From Streptomyces thinghirensis (GTDB lineage: Bacteria; Actinomycetota; Actinomycetia; Streptomycetales; Streptomycetaceae), in assembly GCA_021502835.1 (NCBI GenBank), contig JAKFGP010000020.1, positions 62,001 through 126,000 of the forward strand: a DNA stretch of 64,000 nt, given 5' to 3'. The position numbers and the translations under genes were made by a program. Below the pieces are notes generated by a model. The model did not search any database. It was not told the DNA's origin and was given only the letters and a program-made list of their open reading frames with translations. This document shows positions 21,641 to 32,783 of the stretch, piece after piece. Positions within the stretch are counted from its first letter, which is position 1, and every line of letters begins with the position of its first letter.

Positions 21641-22852
21641 ATGAGCGCAGTGGTCTACGAGCAGCGCACGGTGCGGCGCGCCCGGTATGCCGTGGCGGCC
21701 GTGTTCGCCGTGCACGGTGCCGTCACCGGCTCGTTCGCCACCCGCGTGCCGTGGATCCAGGGACCACGCCGGGGTGAGCGCGGGTCAGTTGGGTCTGGCG
21801 CTCGCGTTCCCGGCGCTCGGCGCGTCGGTCGCCATGCCGCTGGCCGGCAGCGTCAGTCACCGCTTCGGCGCCCGCACCGCCCTGCGCGGCCTGCTCGCCC
21901 TGTGGACGCTGGCGCTGGTCCTGCCCGCCCTCGCGCCGAACCTGCTCACCCTGTGCCTCGCCCTGTTCGTCTACGGCGCCACGGCGGGCATGTCGGACGT
22001 GGCGATGAACGCGCTCGGCGTCGAGATCGAGAACCGTCTAGACAAGTCGATCATGTCGGGCCTGCACGGCATGTGGAGCGCGGGTGCCCTGATCGGTTCA
22101 GCGGCCGGCACGCTCGCCGCCCACCTGGGCTCCGACGCCCGGCTGCATCGTACTGGCCGCCTCCGTGCTGACCGTCGCGGGCCCGGTCGCCTGCACCTGG
22201 GTGCTCGACCTCCAGCCCGCCGAGGACGAAGGACCCGCCCCCGAGGTTCGCGCTGCCGCCCAGGTCGGCGCTGCTGATCGGCGCGGTCGGGTTCTGCGCG
22301 GTGTTCGCGGAGGGCGCGAGTCTGGACTGGTCGGCGGTCTATCTGCGGGACCAGTTGGAGGCCTCGGCCGGTCTGGCGGCGGCGTGCACGACGGGCTTCA
22401 CCCTCACCATGGCCCTGGCCCGGTTCGCCGGCGACAAGGTGGTGGACCGGTCCGGCGCGGTGCGCACGGTCCGGGTGAGCGGTGTGCTGGCCACCCTCGG
22501 CGGCCTGCTCATCGTCGTCGGGGGCCATCCCGCGGTGGCGATGGCCGGCTTCGCGCTGATGGGCCTCGGGATCGCCGTGGTCGTCCCGCTGTGCTTCGCG
22601 GCGGCCGGCCGGGCCGGCTCCAACCCCAGCCTGGCCATCGCGGGCGTCGCCACCATCACGTACACCTCCGGCCTGGTCGCGCCCAGCGCGATCGGCGGCC
22701 TGGCCCAGGCGACCAGCCTGGTGGTGTCGTTCGGTCTGGTGACCGCGCTGGCGTGCTGTCTGGTGGTGTTCGCGAAGGTGCTGCGCGCCGGGGACCGGGA
22801 CCGCCCGAAGATCAGTCCGTCGAACGCAGGAGTGCCCGACCGGCAGTCCTGA
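21641..22852 (+). CDS. MFS transporter (mildly frameshifted)
   Basis: About 403 codons from ATG 21641 after a GGAGGGGCCCGAGA ribosome site. Helices are visible throughout: ARYAVAAVFAVHGAVTGSFA, GQLGLALAFPALGASVAMPL, the MFS loop AGSVSHRFGARTALRGLLAL, LTLCLALFVYGATAGMSDVA, SGLHGMWSAGALIGSAAGTL, and in the second half FTLTMALARFAGDKVVDRSG, LLIVVGGHPAVAMAGFALMG and ITYTSGLVAPSAIGGLAQAT. The second 180 codons are uninterrupted. It resembles the DHA/FucP-like transporters next to ROK regulators, so sugar or sugar-derivative transport is plausible. Its last 41 bp overlap the 3' end of the convergent thioesterase gene. Confidence 0.85.
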
Positions 22853-23270
22853 AGGTGTCGCTCCACGGCGCCGGGCGCAGCGTCCCGGAGTCCAGCCGGA
22901 CCAGCACCCGGGTGCCGTGGGCGTACGTGGTGGCGCCGTCCGCCGAGCAGAAGCGGAAGCCGTAGGTCAGCCCGGTCGTGCCGAGCCGGTCCAGCCAGAG
23001 GTGGACGGCGTAGGCGCCCGGCCGGGTGACCGGCGCCTCGTAGGTGATGGTGAGTTCCTTGACCGCGTTGCAGGCGTCGCCGGCCGCCGCCCAGTCGCCC
23101 TCGAAGCGAAAGCCGTGCTCGGTCCACAGCTCGGCCCAGGCCCGCTCGACCATCACCGGATAGCGGGCGTTGTGCAGCAGGCCGAGCGCGTCCAGGTCGT
23201 CGAAGTGGACGGTGACGGGGACGAGCCGGCCATAGGAGAGAAGGGGCGCGGCAGGGGCTTCGGCGGTCAC
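22812..23270 (-). CDS. Hotdog-fold acyl-CoA thioesterase
   Basis: Intact, about 152 codons from GTG 23268-23270 (MTAEAPAAPLLSYGRLVPVT). The 4-hydroxybenzoyl-CoA thioesterase-type signature VHFDDLDALGLLHNARY is present, with Asp and the HNxRY loop that bind and activate the thioester. ERAWAELWTEHGFRFEG and YAVHLWLDRLGTTGLTYGFR are core strands. Translation could also start upstream. The acyl substrate is unknown. It is convergent with the MFS gene and overlaps it tail to tail. Confidence 0.85.
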   Translation of the reverse strand: MTAEAPAAPLLSYGRLVPVTVHFDDLDALGLLHNARYPVMVERAWAELWTEHGFRFEGDWAAAGDACNAVKELTITYEAPVTRPGAYAVHLWLDRLGTTGLTYGFRFCSADGATTYAHGTRVLVRLDSGTLRPAPWSDTFRTAGRALLRSTD

Positions 23271-23300
23271 GGGCGGGGCTCCTGGTCTTGCTCGGCTGTG

Positions 23301-23458
23301 CTCACGTACGGCCGACCGAACTTGCTCACGTACGGCGGCTCCTTCCATCTAAGCGGACGCTCAGCGGCGGTCGCCGGGAAGGTGCTGGTCAGCGGGGGGC
23401 GCGGGACGTGGGGCCGTCCGGTACCCCCGACAATGGTGCGGACAGTCCTCACGTACAG
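23301..23458. repeat. Repeated CTCACGTACGG boxes upstream of the permease gene
   Basis: CTCACGTACGG occurs at 23301-23311 and 23325-23335 (24 bp apart) and as CTCACGTACAG at 23448-23458, 19 bp before the permease start. The 11-mer contains the palindrome ACGT and is not part of any gene. It may be a regulator-binding site for the divergent thioesterase and permease promoters. Confidence 0.55.
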
Positions 23459-23476
23459 AGAAAGCGAAACCTCACC

Positions 23477-24895
23477 ATGGACCTCGGCGTGCGCTGGAAG
23501 CTGCACGGTGACGGGCGCACGCCCGCACCCGGAGCGGTGGTCCGCCCCGACGAACGGCTCTCGTGGCCCCGCACGGCCGGGCTCGGCGCCCAGCACGTGG
23601 TGGCCATGTTCGGGGGCGTCCTTCGTGGCTCCGGTCCTGATGGGCCTGGACCCCAACCTCGCGATCATGATGTCGGGCGTGGCGACCGTCATCTTCCTGC
23701 TCGCCACCCGCGGCCGGGTGCCCAGCTACCTCGGCTGCTCGCTCTCCTTCGTCGGCGTCGCCGCGGTGATCCGCGCCCAGGGCGGCACCAGCGCCACCGT
23801 GACCGGCGCGGTACTGGTGGTCGGCGCCGCGCTGTTCCTGGTGGGGCTCGCCGTCCAGCGGTTCGGGGCGCGGATCATCCACGCCGCGATGCCGCCCGTC
23901 GTCACCGGCGCGGTGGTCATGCTGATCGGCTTCAACCTGGCCCCGGTCACCGCGTCCACCTACTGGCCGCAGGACCAGTGGACGGCGCTGCTGGTGATGC
24001 TGTTCACCGGTCTGGCCGTGGTCTGCCTGCGCGGTTTCTGGTCCCGGATCGCGATCTTCCTGGGGCTGGTCTTCGGTTACGTGCTCTCCTGGGCCCTCGA
24101 CCGGATCGTCGGCAGGATCCACTCGGTGGACGGCAGCGGCAAGCTCACCGACCACTGGCGGCTGGACTTCTCCGCCGTGGGCCAGGCCGACTGGATCGGA
24201 CTGCCGTCCTTCCACGGGCCGAGCTTCGAGTGGTCGGCGATCCTGGTGGCCCTGCCGGTCGTCATCGCGCTGGTCGCGGAGAACGCCGGGCACGTCAAGG
24301 CGGTCGGTGAGATGACCGGCGACAACCTCGACGACAAGCTCGGCACGGCGATCTCCGCGGACGGCGTCGGTTCGATGCTGTCCACCGCGGTCGGCGGCCC
24401 GCCCAACACGACGTACTCCGAGAACATCGGCGTGATGGCGGCGACCCGCGTCTACTCGACGGCGGCGTACTGGGCCGCCGCGGGCTTCGCCCTCCTCTTC
24501 GGCATCTGCCCGAAGTTCGGCGCGGTCGTGGCCGCGATCCCCGGCGGGGTCCTCGGCGGCATCACGGTCATCCTCTACGGCATGATCGGGCTGCTCGGCG
24601 CGCAGATCTGGATCAACGCCAAGGTGGACCTGCGCAATCCGCTGAACCTGGTGCCGGCCGCCGCGGGCATCATCATCGGCGTCGGCAACGTCAGCATGGA
24701 GTTCACCGACACCTTCTCCCTCAGCGGCATCGCGCGCTCGGCACCGTGGTCGTCATCACCGGCTACCACGCGCTGCGGGCCCTTCGCCCCGGCCCACCTC
24801 AAGACGCAAGCGCCGCTGCTGGACGAGGGCACGTCGTCGTACGACGAGAAGACCGGGGACAACGGTGCCGGCGGCGACGGGTCCGGCGGCGGGTC

Positions 24896-24914
<19 letters not shown>
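23477..24914 (+). CDS. NCS2 family nucleobase (uracil/xanthine) permease
   Basis: About 479 codons from ATG 23477; only two indels (near 23615 and 24740). Family hallmarks: the TM1 QH motif in GLGAQHVVAMFGASFVAPVL, the TM8 acidic residue in VIALVAENAGHVKAVGEMTG, and the TM10 GGPPNTTYSENIGVMAATRV. Other helices read MMSGVATVIFLLATRGRVPS, MPPVVTGAVVMLIGFNLAPV and GAVVAAIPGGVLGGITVILY. The hydrophilic tail is Gly/Asp-rich. These carriers import uracil, xanthine or uric acid by cation symport; the exact base cannot be read from sequence. The 3' end overlaps the convergent cellulase gene by 19 bp. Confidence 0.9.
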
Positions 24915-26028
<1,114 letters not shown>

Positions 26029-26205
26029 CGCGCGTCCGGCGGGCGGCACGTCCGCGCTCGACCCTGCGAGCGGCCAGTGCGCCGGGCACGAAGGCCCGAC
26101 ACGTATGGTTCCCCCCTCCCCTGCACGGCGGGCGCGTTCCCCCGTTCTGGGAAGCGTCGGGCCCGCCGGGCACTCCCGCTAGCCTGAAGCCGCGAACCCG
26201 CCGCC

Positions 26206-26903
26206 ATGGCGCACTGCGAACAAGTCCCGGCGGCCGTCCGACGGTGGACACGGTCCTCCGCCGGATGCGCGCCCTCGACACGACGCTGCCCGCGCGGGAC
26301 GGGGGTGGCCGTCTTCAACCGCGTCTACCTGGCCGTCACGGAGGCGGTCGACCGGCACATCGACACCGGTCGCTTCCCGGACGCCCGGGCCGCGACCGCG
26401 CTGGACGTGCGGTTCGCGGAGCGTTACCTGGCCGCCCTCGACGCGCTGGAGGACGGACACCGGCCGCCCGCTTGCTGGCGGCCCCCTGTTCCAGTTCCGC
26501 CGCCATCCCGGCGTACGGCCGCTGCAGTTCGCGCTGGCGGGCATCAATGCGCACATCGGCCACGATCTCGCGCTGGCGGTGGTGGACACCTCGTCGTACG
26601 CTCGGCTGCGAACCCGTCGAGCTGGAGGACGAGTTCGACCGGGTGGGGTGATCTCCTCGTGTCGCTGGAGGAGCGCATCCGCGACGAGCTGATGCCGGGT
26701 CCCGACCTCCCTGCAGATCGTTGACCCGCTGACCCATCTGCTCGGCTCCTGGAGCCTGGAGCGCGCCCGCGACGCCACCTGGGCGGCGGCCCGCGCGCTG
26801 CGGGCGCTGCGTCGGCTGCCCGACGTCGCCGGGGAGTTCACCGAACGGCTGGACGCGGCGGTGGGCTTCGCGGGCCGCATGCTGCTCACCCCGCTGCCGG
26901 ACT
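26206..26903 (+). CDS. DUF5995 family protein (frameshifted)
   Basis: About 232 codons from ATG 26206. After one repair it reads TVDTVLRRMRALDTTLPARD and VAVFNRVYLAVTEAVDRHID. Conserved family blocks are ALDVRFAERYLAALDALEDG, a FAxxGINAHIxHDLALAVVD-type stretch (ALAGINAHIGHDLALAVVDT) with two His residues that could bind metal, and LLGSWSLERARDATWAAARA. It ends FAGRMLLTPLPD and TGA. All-helical and cytoplasmic by appearance. No activity is known to me for this family. It stands alone between the divergent cellulase gene and an oxidoreductase gene. Confidence 0.75.
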
Positions 26904-27016
26904 GATCCGTCCGGCGCTCCCGGTGCGCTGTCCTCCCGGAACTCCCGTGCGATCGCTGTACGTTGAACCCTTGGGCACCATGCCATCGCACTTTGACTGC
27001 GAAGGAGCACCCAGGC

Positions 27017-27979
27017 ATGACGACCCGGCCTCGACCTCGGCCTCCCCCAGATGCGGAAGTACGACCTCGGCGAAGGACGTCCCAGGCGCGTGACCCCGCA
27101 CGGCGGAACGAGCTGGGCTGCAAAGCCTGTGGGTCTTCAGAGCGGGCCCCCTGTTTTCGAGCCTGACACCCCAGGGGCTGCTACGGCATCGAGGGCCTCC
27201 CTGGCCCGGACGGAGTACCGGAACGTGGCGGAGCCGCTGGTCACCCTGACTTCCTCGCCGCCGCCGCCGCCATCGAGCGGGCGGAATTGCGGCTCCAGCG
27301 TCTGGTCGCCCCGCCGCACATCCGTTCCAGCTGGCGGAGGCGCGGCCTCGCTGGACGCGGCGAGCGACGGCGGCCGGGTCGTCGCCGGCTTCGGCAACGG
27401 GCTGGTCCGACGGACGAGTACGCGGCGGCGTCCGTGCGGCCCCTTCGCCGAGCGCGGGCGAGCCCTGGACGAGCTGATCAATGTGGCGCCGCGCGGTCTG
27501 GGGCCGGACCCCGTGGTGTACGACGGCGAGTTCACGAGAGATCGCGTCCGCCGTGAGTCGGCCCCGGTGCGCCCGCCTCGGTGATCCCGGTCTGCTGGCG
27601 GCGGAGGCAGCGGCAGGGCCTCGGCGCCGGCTGGTCAGACCACGCCGACGGCTGAGCTGCCGAACGCGCCCTCCGGCGCCGAGCCGGCTCTTGAGCGGTG
27701 GCGGCGGCTGCGGGACCTGAGCGCCGGAGCGCGGCCGCACGCAGCCCGATCCGGACGGTGCTGCGAGTAAACGCCCGCTACCGGAAGGCGCCCCGGGGAC
27801 CCCTCCGGCCGACGCCCCTTCCACGGTGACGTCGACCAGATCGTCGAGGACCTCGCCCGCACGCCGAGATCGGCCTGGACGAGATCCTCCTCGACTTCCA
27901 GAGCACGGCACGGGACGCCGAGAGCTGAAGCGACATCGCCGCCGAGGTGTACGAGAAGGCGCGGGCAAACGGGATCTAG
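27017..27979 (+). CDS. LLM-class, probably F420-dependent oxidoreductase (heavily frameshifted)
   Basis: About 320 codons from ATG 27017. The frame is lost roughly every 60-100 bp, but conserved segments of the luciferase-like (TIGR03619-type) family can be picked out: EPLVTLTFLAAA-like text near 27230-27270, LASLDAASGGRVVAGFGNGW near 27350-27400, PFAERGRALDELI near 27440-27480, GPDPVVYDGEFT near 27505-27535, then GDVDQIVEDLARHAEIGLDE and ILLDFQSTARDAE near 27820-27930. Stop TAG 27977-27979. These enzymes use coenzyme F420 for hydride transfer. The density of indels is the highest in the window; true decay cannot be excluded. It converges on the amine oxidase gene with only 10 bp between stops. 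Confidence 0.65.
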
Positions 27980-27989
27980 CCGGCTACGA

Positions 27990-29698
27990 CTAGTCCTCTC
28001 GGGGAGCTCGACCGGCGCGATCTCGTCGTAGACGTCACCCGGGCCCGGGTTGGTCGAGTCGGATCCTCTGCGCCGAAGTGGTGCATGACGCCCCAGACCG
28101 CGTTCAGCCGGTGCCGGACGGCGCCCTCGGCCCAGCCGGCCGTCCAGGAGATGTCGTCGCCGGCGAGGAAGATGCCCCGCTTGTCCTCCAGGGCAGCTCC
28201 TCCTGCACCAAGTGCGTGAAGAGGGCCGCTGGTAGCGGTAGTGCCCGGGCAGGTTGGCCTTGAACGCGCCCATGAAGTAGGGCTCGTTCTCCCAGGGACC
28301 GTCACGCGGGTTTGCCGATGATGTGCTTCCCTGATGTCGACCTTCGGGTAGATCTCTGCCGAGCGACTTGAGCATGACCTCCATCCGCTCGTTCGCGGAC
28401 AGCGGGAGACACTTCCAGACTGTCGTCGCACCAGGTGTAGGAGAGGCAGATGACGGCGGGCTTGTCGGGTCCGTCGTCGAGGAGGTAGGTGCCGCGGGTC
28501 ATACGGTCGGTGAGCGTCATCGACATGACGTCCCGGCCCGTGACCTCGTCCTTGTCCAGCCAGAAGGGCCGGTCGGCCGGCTTTGAAGAGCTTGCTGGAC
28601 TCCATGTAGTGGGTTGCGCTCGATCGCCGTCCAGTGGTCGATCGGGAACAGCGAGTCGTCGCAGGCGATCTTCGACAGCAGCATCCCGGACTGGGCGGTG
28701 AAGATCGCCGCCTGGTAGGTGCGGATGTCGCCGTCGGCGTCGGTCACGGTGATGCGGTTGCCGGCGGTGCGGGTGAGGCCGGGTTGCACCGCTCGGGCGC
28801 GGGTCGCCCGTCCAGGTGCAGGGATCTTCAGCCAGGTGCCGTGGGGCCAGTGGACGATCTTCTCCGGTTCGCGCTCCCAGAGCCGCAGCGGCAGTTGCTG
28901 GGAGCCGCCGACGATGCATGATGGTGGTCGTCGGCCTCGGTGTAGACGACGCGGAGGATCTCCAGGATGGAGTTGGGAAGTCGGTGTCCCGCCGCCGGTG
29001 CCGGCCGACCTGGCCGAAGATCTCGCGGTGGCGGAAGGACTTGAAGGCCTCCGAGTCGCAGAGGAAGCCGTAGAAGGTCTGGTTGTCGAACTTCGACCAG
29101 CTTCGCCCAGATCTCGCGGATGCGCGGGACGTCGCGCCGCGCAGGGCGCGGTTCATGTCGGAGAAGTCGGCGCCCTCTTCGAGGCACTTCGCCCAGGCGT
29201 CGGCGACGTCACGGTAGACCTGGGGCAGGTCGTCCAGCGTCTCGGCGTAGTGCGACTCGCCCCCAGGTCGACGGACGGTCGAGGGCGTCGCCTCGGCGAG
29301 GGGGTTGGGGAACGACCGGGTCTCCAGTCCCACCAGGTCGATGTAGTGCTGGAGGGCGGTGGAGGACGGCGGGAAGCGCATCGCGCCCATCTCGGCGGTC
29401 AGGGCGGGGTCGCACCCGTCGAACCCTACGGTCCGCAGTCGCCCGCCGATCTGCGTCGGCCTCGTACATGACGGGCTTGAGGCCCATCTTCATCAGCTCG
29501 TAGGCGGCCACGATGCCGGACAGCCCGCCGCCGATGACCGCGACCTCGGTGCCGTGCTCGGTCGCGGGTATCTGGCCGAGACCCGCCGGGTGGGCGAGGA
29601 AGTTGTCGTACGCGTACGGGAAGTCCGGCCTGAACATGGTGATCGGCGGCTGCTGCTCGTCCTGCGTGCTCGATCGCGTTGGGCACGGTGGACGTCAT
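27990..29698 (-). CDS. Flavin monoamine / L-amino-acid oxidase family protein (frameshifted)
   Basis: About 567 codons from ATG 29696-29698 (MTSTVPNAIEHA). A substrate-lid segment TMFRPDFPYAYDNFLAHPAG precedes the FAD-binding Rossmann motif AVIGGGLSGIVAAYELMKMG. GAMRFPPSSTALQHYIDLVG carries the conserved Arg of bacterial L-amino-acid oxidases and tryptophan/phenylalanine 2-monooxygenases. Later blocks are DTDFPNSILEILRVVYTEAD, RTYQAAIFTAQSGMLLSKIA, CLSYTWCDDSLKVSPLSANE and, near the end, FLAGDDISWTAGWAEGAVQT (FAD ribityl site). Expected to oxidise an L-amino acid; whether it makes a keto acid or, by decarboxylation, an amide is undecided. It follows a nitrilase-superfamily gene by 54 bp on the same strand. 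Confidence 0.85.
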
Positions 29699-29752
29699 GG
29701 GGTACGGGCTCCTTGCACAGGTGGAACGGGGGTGGGGGCTCGGGGCCGGGAC

Positions 29753-30541
29753 TCAGACGAGGGGCCCGTAGAGGCCGGGGCGGCGGTCCTTCAGGTACGG
29801 GTTGGCCTCGCGGGACGCGGCGAGGAGGACCGGGTCGACGTCGCCGAGGACCAGCTCCTCGGCGCGCCCGGCCCGGGCACGGGCGGTCCCGTCGGGTCCG
29901 GCGAGTACGGACGACCCCGACGAACTCGAACTCGCCCTCCCGGCCGACGCGGTTGACGTACGCCACGTACATCTGGTTCTCGAAGGCCCGCACCGGCTTG
30001 ACGGACTCGGCGACGAACTGGAACGGGTGCATCTGCGCGGTCGGGACGAGCAGCAGGTCGTGCCGGCCGAGGGCGTGGGCGCGGACGTTCTCCGGGAACT
30101 CCACGTCGTGGCAGATCATCAGGCCGACGGTCACCCCGTCCAGCTCGGCCTGGACGACGGGCTGCTCGCCGGGCGTGAAGTGGTCGCGCTCGAAGCAGCC
30201 GAAGAGGTAGGGTCTTGCGGTAGTTCGCCACTCGGTGCCGTCGGCGGAGATCAGCTGGACGGAGTTGAAGCAGTCCCGCCCGCGCGCTCCGGGTAGCCGT
30301 ACGCGACGGCGAGACCGTGGCGTCCGGCGATCTCCGCCACGGCGTCGGCGGAATCGCCGTCGGCCGGCTCGGCGAGGACGGCGACGTCGTCACCGATCGC
30401 GTACCCGGTCAGGAACAGTTCGGCGGTGACCAGCAGCCCCGCCCCCGCGGCGACGGCCCGGCCCGCGGCTCGTCGAGGACCTTGAGGTTCTCGGCGGTGG
30501 AGCCGGGCCGGGCCCGAGCTCTGGAGCAGGGCGGTGCGCAT
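29753..30541 (-). CDS. Nitrilase-superfamily carbon-nitrogen hydrolase (frameshifted)
   Basis: About 263 codons from ATG 30539-30541 (MRTALLQSSG). The catalytic triad is visible: Glu in LLVTAELFLTGYAIGDD, Lys in LANYRKTHLFGCFERDH (after repair) and Cys in GLMICHDVEFPENVRAHALG. NQMYVAYVNRVGREGEFEFV and the end DRRPGLYGPLV are typical of the amidase branches (nitrilase clan, aliphatic or omega amidases). Expected to hydrolyse an amide to acid and ammonia. It precedes the flavin oxidase gene as an apparent two-gene operon, which would fit an oxidase product that is an amide, or nitrogen scavenging more generally. Confidence 0.85.
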
Positions 30542-30623
30542 GCGCGATCCTCACCGGTGGGAGGGGGGTCGGGGGCCAGATAGACGGTACGGTCGGCGGG
30601 CTCGGCCGGACAAGAAGGACCTG

Positions 30624-30682
30624 TTGCGCGCCGGTGAGCGGATCGTTGCGGCCTGCGGGGCACCCCACGGCGATTCGTTGTG
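30624..30682 (-). promoter_or_regulatory. Phased CGCAAC boxes upstream of the nitrilase-oxidase operon
   Basis: The 356-bp region between the nitrilase start and the divergent secreted-protein gene has no gene. Within it TTGCG occurs at 30624 and 30646 and TTGTG at 30678 on the plus strand, i.e. CGCAAC, CGCAACGATC and CACAACGAAT read toward the operon. Spacings are 22 and 32 bp. The same words with 21/32/21-bp spacings lie before the permease-lrp operon at 34957-35035, so these may be Lrp-family sites. Confidence 0.5.
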
Positions 30683-30897
30683 CGCCCCGCACAGCCGGGC
30701 GGCCTGGACCACCGCCGCGTGCTCACGCCCGCCGGCTGCCGGGCCCGCGGCTCCTTCCTGAGAGGCAGATCGTGCCCTTCCTCCCCGCCGCGCGGCGGAG
30801 GGCGTTCCCGCCCTGAGCGCGATGGGCGGGAGCGCGGCACCGGAACAGTGGTGGGCATCCAGATCGCCATGTTCCGCCCTGTGGAGGGGACCGCCAT

Positions 30898-31442
30898 GTG
30901 AAACGCCGTACGATGACCGCCGCACTCTGTGCCGCCCTGCTGCTCACCGCCGTCACGACGGGCGCCGCGGTCGCCTCCGGCCTCACGAGGAGCGGCCGTC
31001 GAGGGGAGGCCGCCGCGCTCACCGGCACCGCCGAGCTGTACCGGTCGGCCGGGGACGACATCACCTTCTCCTTCGACGCGCATCTGGCGGCCGTGGACAA
31101 CGACGATCCGCTCAAGGCCACCGGGACGTTCGAGTTCAGCCACTACCTGAACGGCGAGGGCGCCCGGGCGAAGGCCGAAGTCGACTGCCTGCTGACCGGT
31201 GGTGACGTGGCCGTCGTCTCCGGTGTGATCACCGACCTCGACCTGCCCGGGTGCGAGGGCAGGGCGGGTCGGCGTCACAGTCCACGACCTCGGCCGCCAC
31301 GACCGCCTCGGCTACAGCTGGGCCGCGACGGGCAGCTCCTTGAGGGCGCGAGCCGCGGGTGCGTGTCCTCGGCGCCCTTCGAGAAGGTCAGGAAGGGGAA
31401 CCGGCGACTTCGAGGGTCGTGCCCTGGCAGCCGCGGCTGTAG
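30898..31442 (+). CDS. Small secreted protein, function unknown (frameshifted)
   Basis: About 181 codons from GTG 30898, with GGAGGGGA 10 nt upstream. A signal peptide is clear: KRRTMTAALCAALLLTAVTT followed by GAAVASG. The mature part has beta-rich text: GTAELYRSAGDDITFSFDAH, LKATGTFEFSHYLNGEGARA and VDCLLTGGDVAVVSGVITDL. After a frame repair near 31265 it continues VGVTVHDLGRHDRLGYSWA and ends SSAPFEKV...DFEVVPWQP with TAG at 31440-31442. I recognise this as a repeated type of Streptomyces exported protein but know no function. Its 3' end nearly meets that of the convergent MFS gene. Confidence 0.7.
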
Positions 31443-31471
31443 TGCGGGCGGCGGTGGCCGCAGCAGCGCCG

Positions 31472-32612
31472 TCAGCAGATACGGCACCAGGACAGGGCGA
31501 ACGCGGCCGTGCCCGTCGCCGTGGCGGCCACCGCGTACGCCCCGTAGGTCGCGAGGGTGCCTGGCTCGGTGCCGGGGCCGGCGACCGAGGTCAGGGTGGC
31601 CCGGCCGGTGTCCTCGATGCGCTCCTGGAGACGGGCGTCGGCCAGCACGGTCGCCAGCTGGAAGCCGCCGAAGGCCAGCGCGACCAGGACCAGGGCCACC
31701 GCCTGCGGCTGCGGCGCCCACGGCCAGGGCCAGCGCCGAGCCGGTGAGCAAGGCGGCGAACCCGGTCGTGGTCAGGCGTTCGGCGGCACCGGCCAGCAGG
31801 CTGCCGGCCGTGGCACCGGCCCAGATCACCAGCAGCAGCCAGGGGACGGTCTCCTGCGCCACGCCGGTGTCGCGTGCCAGCAGCGGCGTGTACTCGTCGA
31901 GCGCGCCCCACACCGCGGTCACGGCCGGGACGAGGAGCAGCGCGCGCGCATGGACCGGTCGGTGCGGGCCTCCGCGAGTCCGGCGCGCAGGGTCGCGGAC
32001 CATCGGTCGCCGTCGGTGGAGGGCTTGCGGGTGCTCGGGGAAGCGTGTCGCCACGACCGCCCCGGCCAGGCAGACCAGTACGCTCGCCGCGCCCACCGCC
32101 TCGTAGCCGCCCCAGGCGAAGACCGGTCCGGCCAGGCCCATCGCGGTCATCGTCGCGGTGACGCCGACCGCCCGGGCCCGGCCCATGACGCGGGCGTGCC
32201 GGTCGGCGGCGCCGGCCCGGTCCAGTTCGTCGTAGACCAGCGCCTCCAGCGCCCCGAGCCGAGCGCTCCCCGGCGCCCCACAGCACGAAGCCGAGCGCGA
32301 AGGTGCCGTAGGAGGGCACGAGCACCCACAGGGCGAACCCGGCGGCGGTGAGCAGCGGGCCCAGCACCAGCAGCAGCCGCCGGGAGACGGCGTCGGCCCA
32401 GGCGCCGAGGGCACTTCCAGAACCACGCTGGTCAGCGACCACACGGCGAACAGGGAGGACATCTGCCAGACGGACAGGCCGGTGTCGCTGAACAGCAGCG
32501 CGTACACCGGGTACAGCAGGGACGAACTCGTCGCAGAACGCGGAACCGTACAGCGTGCGCGTCAGCCGCCGGCTACCGGCGGTGGCGGGGGCACGCTCGG
32601 GTGAGGAGTCAT
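31472..32612 (-). CDS. MFS transporter (frameshifted)
   Basis: About 380 codons from ATG 32610-32612. Helices can be read in pieces: VYALLFSDTGLSVWQMSSLF, AVWSLTSVVLEVPSGALGAW, ADAVSRRLLLVLGPLLTAAG, FALWVLVPSYGTFALGFVLW, a loop with LVYDELDRAGAADRHARVMG, ATMTAMGLAGPVFAWGGYEA and, in the second half, WLLLVIWAGATAGSLLAGAA and VALVLVALAFGGFQLATVLA. The stop at 31472 is one option; another frame runs on for about 12 codons (VPYLLTALLRPPPPA), so the end is uncertain. The E/D-rich cytoplasmic loop is typical of small-solute or drug exporters. Substrate unknown; it splits the two amino-acid operons. Confidence 0.75.
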
Positions 32613-32783
32613 GAGGCCTTCCCGAGGGGGCGGATCGGACACCGGAGATACGGCGTCCGAGGCGGCCCTCGGGAGGAGGCGCTGCTGGTGGATCAATGTC
32701 GCCAGGTCAGGACACCGATGCTAGACGGACACGGCCCGCTGCCCACCGATTACCCGGGCCCACCGACTGCCCGTGCCCACCGA

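Noticed and set aside
27017..27979. The oxidoreductase gene as a true pseudogene.
   Set aside because: It is the most broken gene, but frame breaks of the same kind affect essential genes throughout, so decay cannot be claimed.
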